A DNA stretch of 64,000 nucleotides, from positions 62,001-126,000 of the forward strand of contig CASBRS010000033.1 in the NCBI GenBank assembly GCA_949128115.1, in the 5' to 3' direction. The first letter of the stretch is position 1. Each line of letters opens with the position of its first letter. Position numbers and translations under genes: made by a program. Under the pieces are notes generated by a model. The model had not been told where the DNA came from, did no database searches, and saw only the letters and a program-made list of their open reading frames with translations. Origin of the DNA: Anaspis maculata. Taxonomy: Eukaryota > Arthropoda > Insecta > Coleoptera > Scraptiidae. Below, in pieces: positions 59,891-64,000 of the stretch.

Positions 59891-60379
59891 GCTCGCTTAG
59901 CACATTTGTAATTTTCACCTAGAGGAAATTGCACCATATAATGAATTGAGTATAATATAATCCATTTTCCAATCTTGCGAATCGGTTTGTCGCTATATGT
60001 CGTTCACAGGCCTTTTTTTCTTATACATCCCTACTTGATTGAAGAAGGCAAATATTTTTACCTTTGAAATATTTCCTTCTCACAACAAATTCAGTTTCTA
60101 ACTTTCTACCGATTTATGGTCCGTTTTTCGAGGCGCGATGATGGATATTAATGACTGGGGAGAGAAGATTATGACAGTCAAAACAAATGGACTAAATTAT
60201 TCCAAAATGTGGGAATACATCATGCAGATCAAGGGTTTTTTGGTTAGTTACGAGCGTGAAGATGTCATACATGTTTAAAAATTACTATTTTGCTTCTTCT
60301 TGGACACTATTTTTTATGACTATGACTATGACTTTCATGATTTATGAAATAAGATGCCTCGTGTAGTGACAGTGGAGGT

Positions 60380-60660
60380 GCCAGTGCTATTGGTTGAAGA
60401 AATCCTCATAATGTTTGCATTTATTGGGATACTATTGAGAAAACCAGGAAAAAGTAAGTATATCAACAAAAATTGGCCTCTATCTCCAAGACCGCAAGAG
60501 GTGGTTTGATGAAATTTTCAGAATATGTCCACGGCATGTTACAGTGTAGCACTGATTGAAAAAATCTGTATGATTTTTGCATTTTCTGGGTTATAATTGA
60601 AAAAACTCATAAAAACGGTGTGGTACGCCCTCTTTCGGCAAAATCTTGTAACTTGCTAGA
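60380..60660. repeat. Inverted repeat, right arm
   Basis: Reverse complement of 58700-58990. Confidence 0.75.
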
Positions 60661-61204
60661 AGATGATAGAAAGCTCGGAAACGCTAATCGGAGGCTAATG
60701 AAAGCACCGTCTTCAAATGCGACAGTCAGTATTGAATTGGAATGCGAAGTGGCAACGAGTGCAAAACAAGCGAAGTACCTGCAATATCTTCCAAGTAGAT
60801 AATTGTTGGCGTGTGTTTATTGTAGTCCGCAGAAATAAACAGTGTGTGTTTTAAATCGATCGTCTCCTGGTGATCGTTGTCATGAGTTTTCACGACAATG
60901 ACTCTCGCTTCCAGAAGCTGTATATCAAAGATCATAGGTCACAAAAAGTTGAATCACAAACTCAACTGTAGAAAATTTCATTGGCTTCAAAATGACTTCC
61001 CACATTTTTTGCTCTCAGATAACTCAAAGTCAGGATATTCGGCAAAAACCACGCTGGTGCACTTCTTGTTGATGATGACGACATGAGGCCAACATTTCCG
61101 AAAAGGAGGAAAGAGTATGTTGAAACCTAAATTACTCATATCGTTTCAAGCTAGTTTCGAGCCAGTGAATAATTATTTTCTTATTGTTTTGCCTGGCTCC
61201 TGGA
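60661..61204. other. No gene seen
   Basis: Short ORFs on both strands without recognisable motifs. Confidence 0.4.
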
Positions 61205-61207
61205 TTA

Positions 61208-62842
61208 TAGTACAGGAAAAATAGTAGAAAAATCGGCAAAACCTCGGAATAAATATGGACGTCATGAAAATTTGATATTCTGTTTAGAATTGAGTGCTCT
61301 ACAACATGTCCAAAATCGCCAAAAATCGCACACGGGGGTTTTGAGTTATTGGAGGGGGGGTGAAAAATTCCAGGTAAACATGGAGGGGATGGAACCCGTC
61401 AATCCATTGGATGCGGATATATTATAGTTCGACGTATCATATTCCATTGATACCATTTTGGCACAAAAAGTGTCCATCATTGTTGAAGGGGAGTAGTGGG
61501 GGGGCGAAGCTCTGCTAGGTGGTCCATTTTGTTTTTCTGGCCTTGTAGAACCGATCACGACAAGTTTGGTATATTTTCCGACTAAATTTAATCTCCTGAA
61601 CTCGTTTCCGATGTGTAAATTCATATGAAAACAAGTTTGAACAAGTTAACTTGAGAAAACTTGTTTTTTCTTTGACAATTTTGACGAATTTTTTATTTAC
61701 TGTTGGAGGTGTTCATTTTCAGAAAATTTTCAGGGACCATCAAATTGAAGTGTATTCTCCACAAAAATCATCCACCCGATGTATAATTTTGTTTCTCGAG
61801 TTTAAAAAATCGATTTGAACTTGAGCCGGCGCTGCGCGTCGTCTACTACTGACCAAAACACTACAGCGTGCACCTTTAAATGAAAACACCTCAAACTATT
61901 GGAGAAATAACAACTCATCTTTGAAAATTAAAGGATTTGTGCAGAACTGAATTCCCTATACCATGAACAAAATCGCCATGAATCGTAATGCAGGATTTTG
62001 AGTTATTCGAAGAGAAAGATACTCTACGAACTGTTACCTCTCCCCTTAAATTACTCAAAACCCTGCAGTGCGATTCATAGCGATTTTGTTTATGTTATAG
62101 GGAATTCACTTCTCCACAGATCCTCCAATTTTCAAAGATGAGTTGTTATTTCTTCGATAGTTTGAGGTGTTTTCATTTAAAGGTGCATGCTGTAGTGTTC
62201 TGGTCAGTAGTAGACGACGCGCAGCGCCGGCTCAAGTTCAAATCGATTTTTTAAACTCGAGAAACAAAATTATACATCGGGTGGATGATTTTTGTGGAGA
62301 ATACACTTCAATTTGATGGTCCCTGAAAATTTTCTGAAAATGAACACCTCCAACAGTAAATAAAAAATTCGGCAAAATTGTCAAAGAAAAAACAAGTTTT
62401 CTCAAGTTAACTTGTTCAAACTTGTTTTCATCCGAATTTACACATCGGAAACAAGTTCAGGAGATTGAATTTAGTCGGAAAAGATACCAAACTTGTCGTG
62501 ATCGATTCTACATGGCATTAAAAACAAAATGGTCCACCTAGCAGAGCTTCGCCCCCCCCCCCACTACTCCCCTTCAACAATGATGGACACTTTTTGTGCC
62601 AAAATGGTATCAATGGGATATGATACGTCGAACTATAATGTATTCGCATCCAATGGGTTGACGGGATCCATCCCCTCCATTTTTACCAGCAATTTTTTAC
62701 CCCCCCTTCAATAACTCAAAACCCCCGGATGCGATTTTTGGCGATTTTAGATATGTTGTAGAGCACTCAATTCTGAACAAAATATCAAATTTTCAGGACG
62801 TCCATATTTTTTCCGAGGTTTAAATCTATTTTTCTTGTACTA
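61208..62842. mobile_element. Long palindromic element H, 3-bp target duplication TTA
   Basis: A 1635-bp inverted repeat centred near 62025. Ends TAGTACAGGAAAAATAG and, inverted, TAGTACAAGAAAAATAG are flanked by TTA at 61205-61207 and 62843-62845. Arms include GGCGCTGCGCGTCGTCTACT and its complement. No protein is encoded. Confidence 0.88.
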
Positions 62843-62845
62843 TTA

Positions 62846-64000
62846 GGAGTCCTGCATCAAAAGCGAGTGATCCCGGTCAAGATCCGGGTGAGAGGCGCTC
62901 TCGGGTGGCAACGGCTAGGAGAAATTTTGAAAATTCATAACGCCCAACTGAAAAATGTTGAGAAACTGACGCTGCAGACTTGAGTTGATTCTTTGATTGT
63001 GTTACTTCTTGCCGAACTCGGTTCAAATCCCTCGAATGGACGGGAAGAACAGAAATGGAGTTAGTCCAGTCACTATGTCTTTCCACTTCGGAAAAAATAG
63101 TAGAGGGTTGAAATTTTGTACACACGTTCCTCTGACGGTCATAAATAAGCTATAGAAATTCTCCTAAAATCCGAGCCCAGGAACCTATGATAATGGCCAT
63201 CAAGTGTTAAAAACTCGTTTCTTCAGCGAAGAAGTTCTTGCCTTGACTCAAAATTTTTCTTTTTGCAATTGAATGAATTCATATGACCGTCTCAACAATT
63301 GCCATATACGATTTTATTATTTGCAGAGGAGGCGGATCCAAGATGGCGGCCAAAAAGATAAAACAGTTGACTAGCTTTTTTCTGAAAATAATAGACCTAG
63401 ACATTAAATGATGATCATATTTTATTTCTTACATGATTTTCGATTGAAAACTCAAGTTATACTTCAGAATCTCAAAAAATCACCAACTTATTGAGAAAAG
63501 AAGGATTTGGTGAATTTTTCAGTTTTTTCAGGAAATTTTGAAAACGGTTGAAGATATTCCAGAATGGTTTACGGCACCTTAAACAGCATCAAATCAGAAA
63601 TATATTCTGGTATTTTCACATCTTCAGCTTATTTGGTTCCTGAGATAGGAGTTTTTGTTTATCAATTTTTTTTCACCTTCAGGCTATGAATTCGACTGGT
63701 TTCCCCCTTGAAACATAATAAAAAGCAAAATTTTATTTTTTTATCTCTGAAGCCAAAAGAGCTGGATTTATGAAAATTACCATATAGATTCGCAATTTTA
63801 TGCTTCTGATTGTGCTGAGGCCATTCAAGAAAAGCTTGAGCCGTTTCGAAATATTTGTAAAAAAACAAAAAATCAAAAAAAATTCCTTTTTTCCCTAATA
63901 AATCAGTGGTTTTCTTAGGTACTGGAGTGTAACTTGGTTTTTCCATTGAAAATTATGAATAAGATGAAATTTGACCATCAACCAATGTCCACAATTGCTA
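62846..64000. other. No gene seen
   Basis: AT-rich DNA. CCAAGATGGCGGCCAAAAAG near 63340 recalls the AAGATGGCGCCCAAAAAA motif of element B, so an old related repeat may lie here. Confidence 0.4.

Overview
This window is eukaryotic nuclear DNA from an arthropod, most likely an insect. It is AT-rich, has spliced genes with GT-AG introns and arthropod-style TATA promoters, and is packed with insect-type repeats: a PHD-finger non-LTR retrotransposon, hAT and pogo-like MITEs, a tRNA-derived SINE, Gypsy-like solo LTRs and long palindromic elements. The order cannot be fixed from sequence alone. No conserved housekeeping gene is visible, and most of the 64 kb is transposable element or satellite.

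Layout. 1-4.5 kb holds a palindromic element, short tandem repeats and a 370-bp tandem array carrying a solo LTR. 4.55-9.57 kb is a near-complete non-LTR retrotransposon on the minus strand whose two ORFs lie in one frame, separated by a single UAG. 10.2-12.4 kb has a hAT-type MITE and a broken reverse transcriptase. 12.5-21.3 kb is a degenerate GATTTC satellite split by two long palindromes, and a third palindrome fills 21.28-23.16 kb. 23.2-27.4 kb is gene-free. 27.5-29.0 kb is a hAT-like element with nested insertions. 29.9-32.2 kb is a satellite built from 10-bp GAAnnTTCnn steps. 35.1-36.3 kb is an unusual GGGCGCCC-ended element with a pogo-like MITE inside. 37.2-40.8 kb is a 3.6-kb palindrome. 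41.0-43.0 kb holds a SINE and a 160-bp array that switches orientation.

The gene-bearing part is 43-57 kb. It contains three homologous two-exon genes for small secreted proteins. Copies 1 (minus strand, 45.2-45.5 kb) and 2 (plus strand, 50.1-50.4 kb) sit head to head in an inverted segmental duplication and encode the same 52-residue glycine-rich peptide. Copy 3 (minus strand, 55.2-56.6 kb) keeps the promoter, signal-peptide exon, intron phase, stop codon and 3' UTR, but its second exon has expanded into about nine 24-residue repeats. They look like a rapidly evolving secreted or effector peptide family; their function is unknown.

57-64 kb returns to transposon relics (a Tc1/mariner transposase tail, a solo LTR) and another long palindrome. 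Four of the long palindromes share 5'-TAGT ends and clean 3-bp target duplications, which suggests one foldback transposon group.
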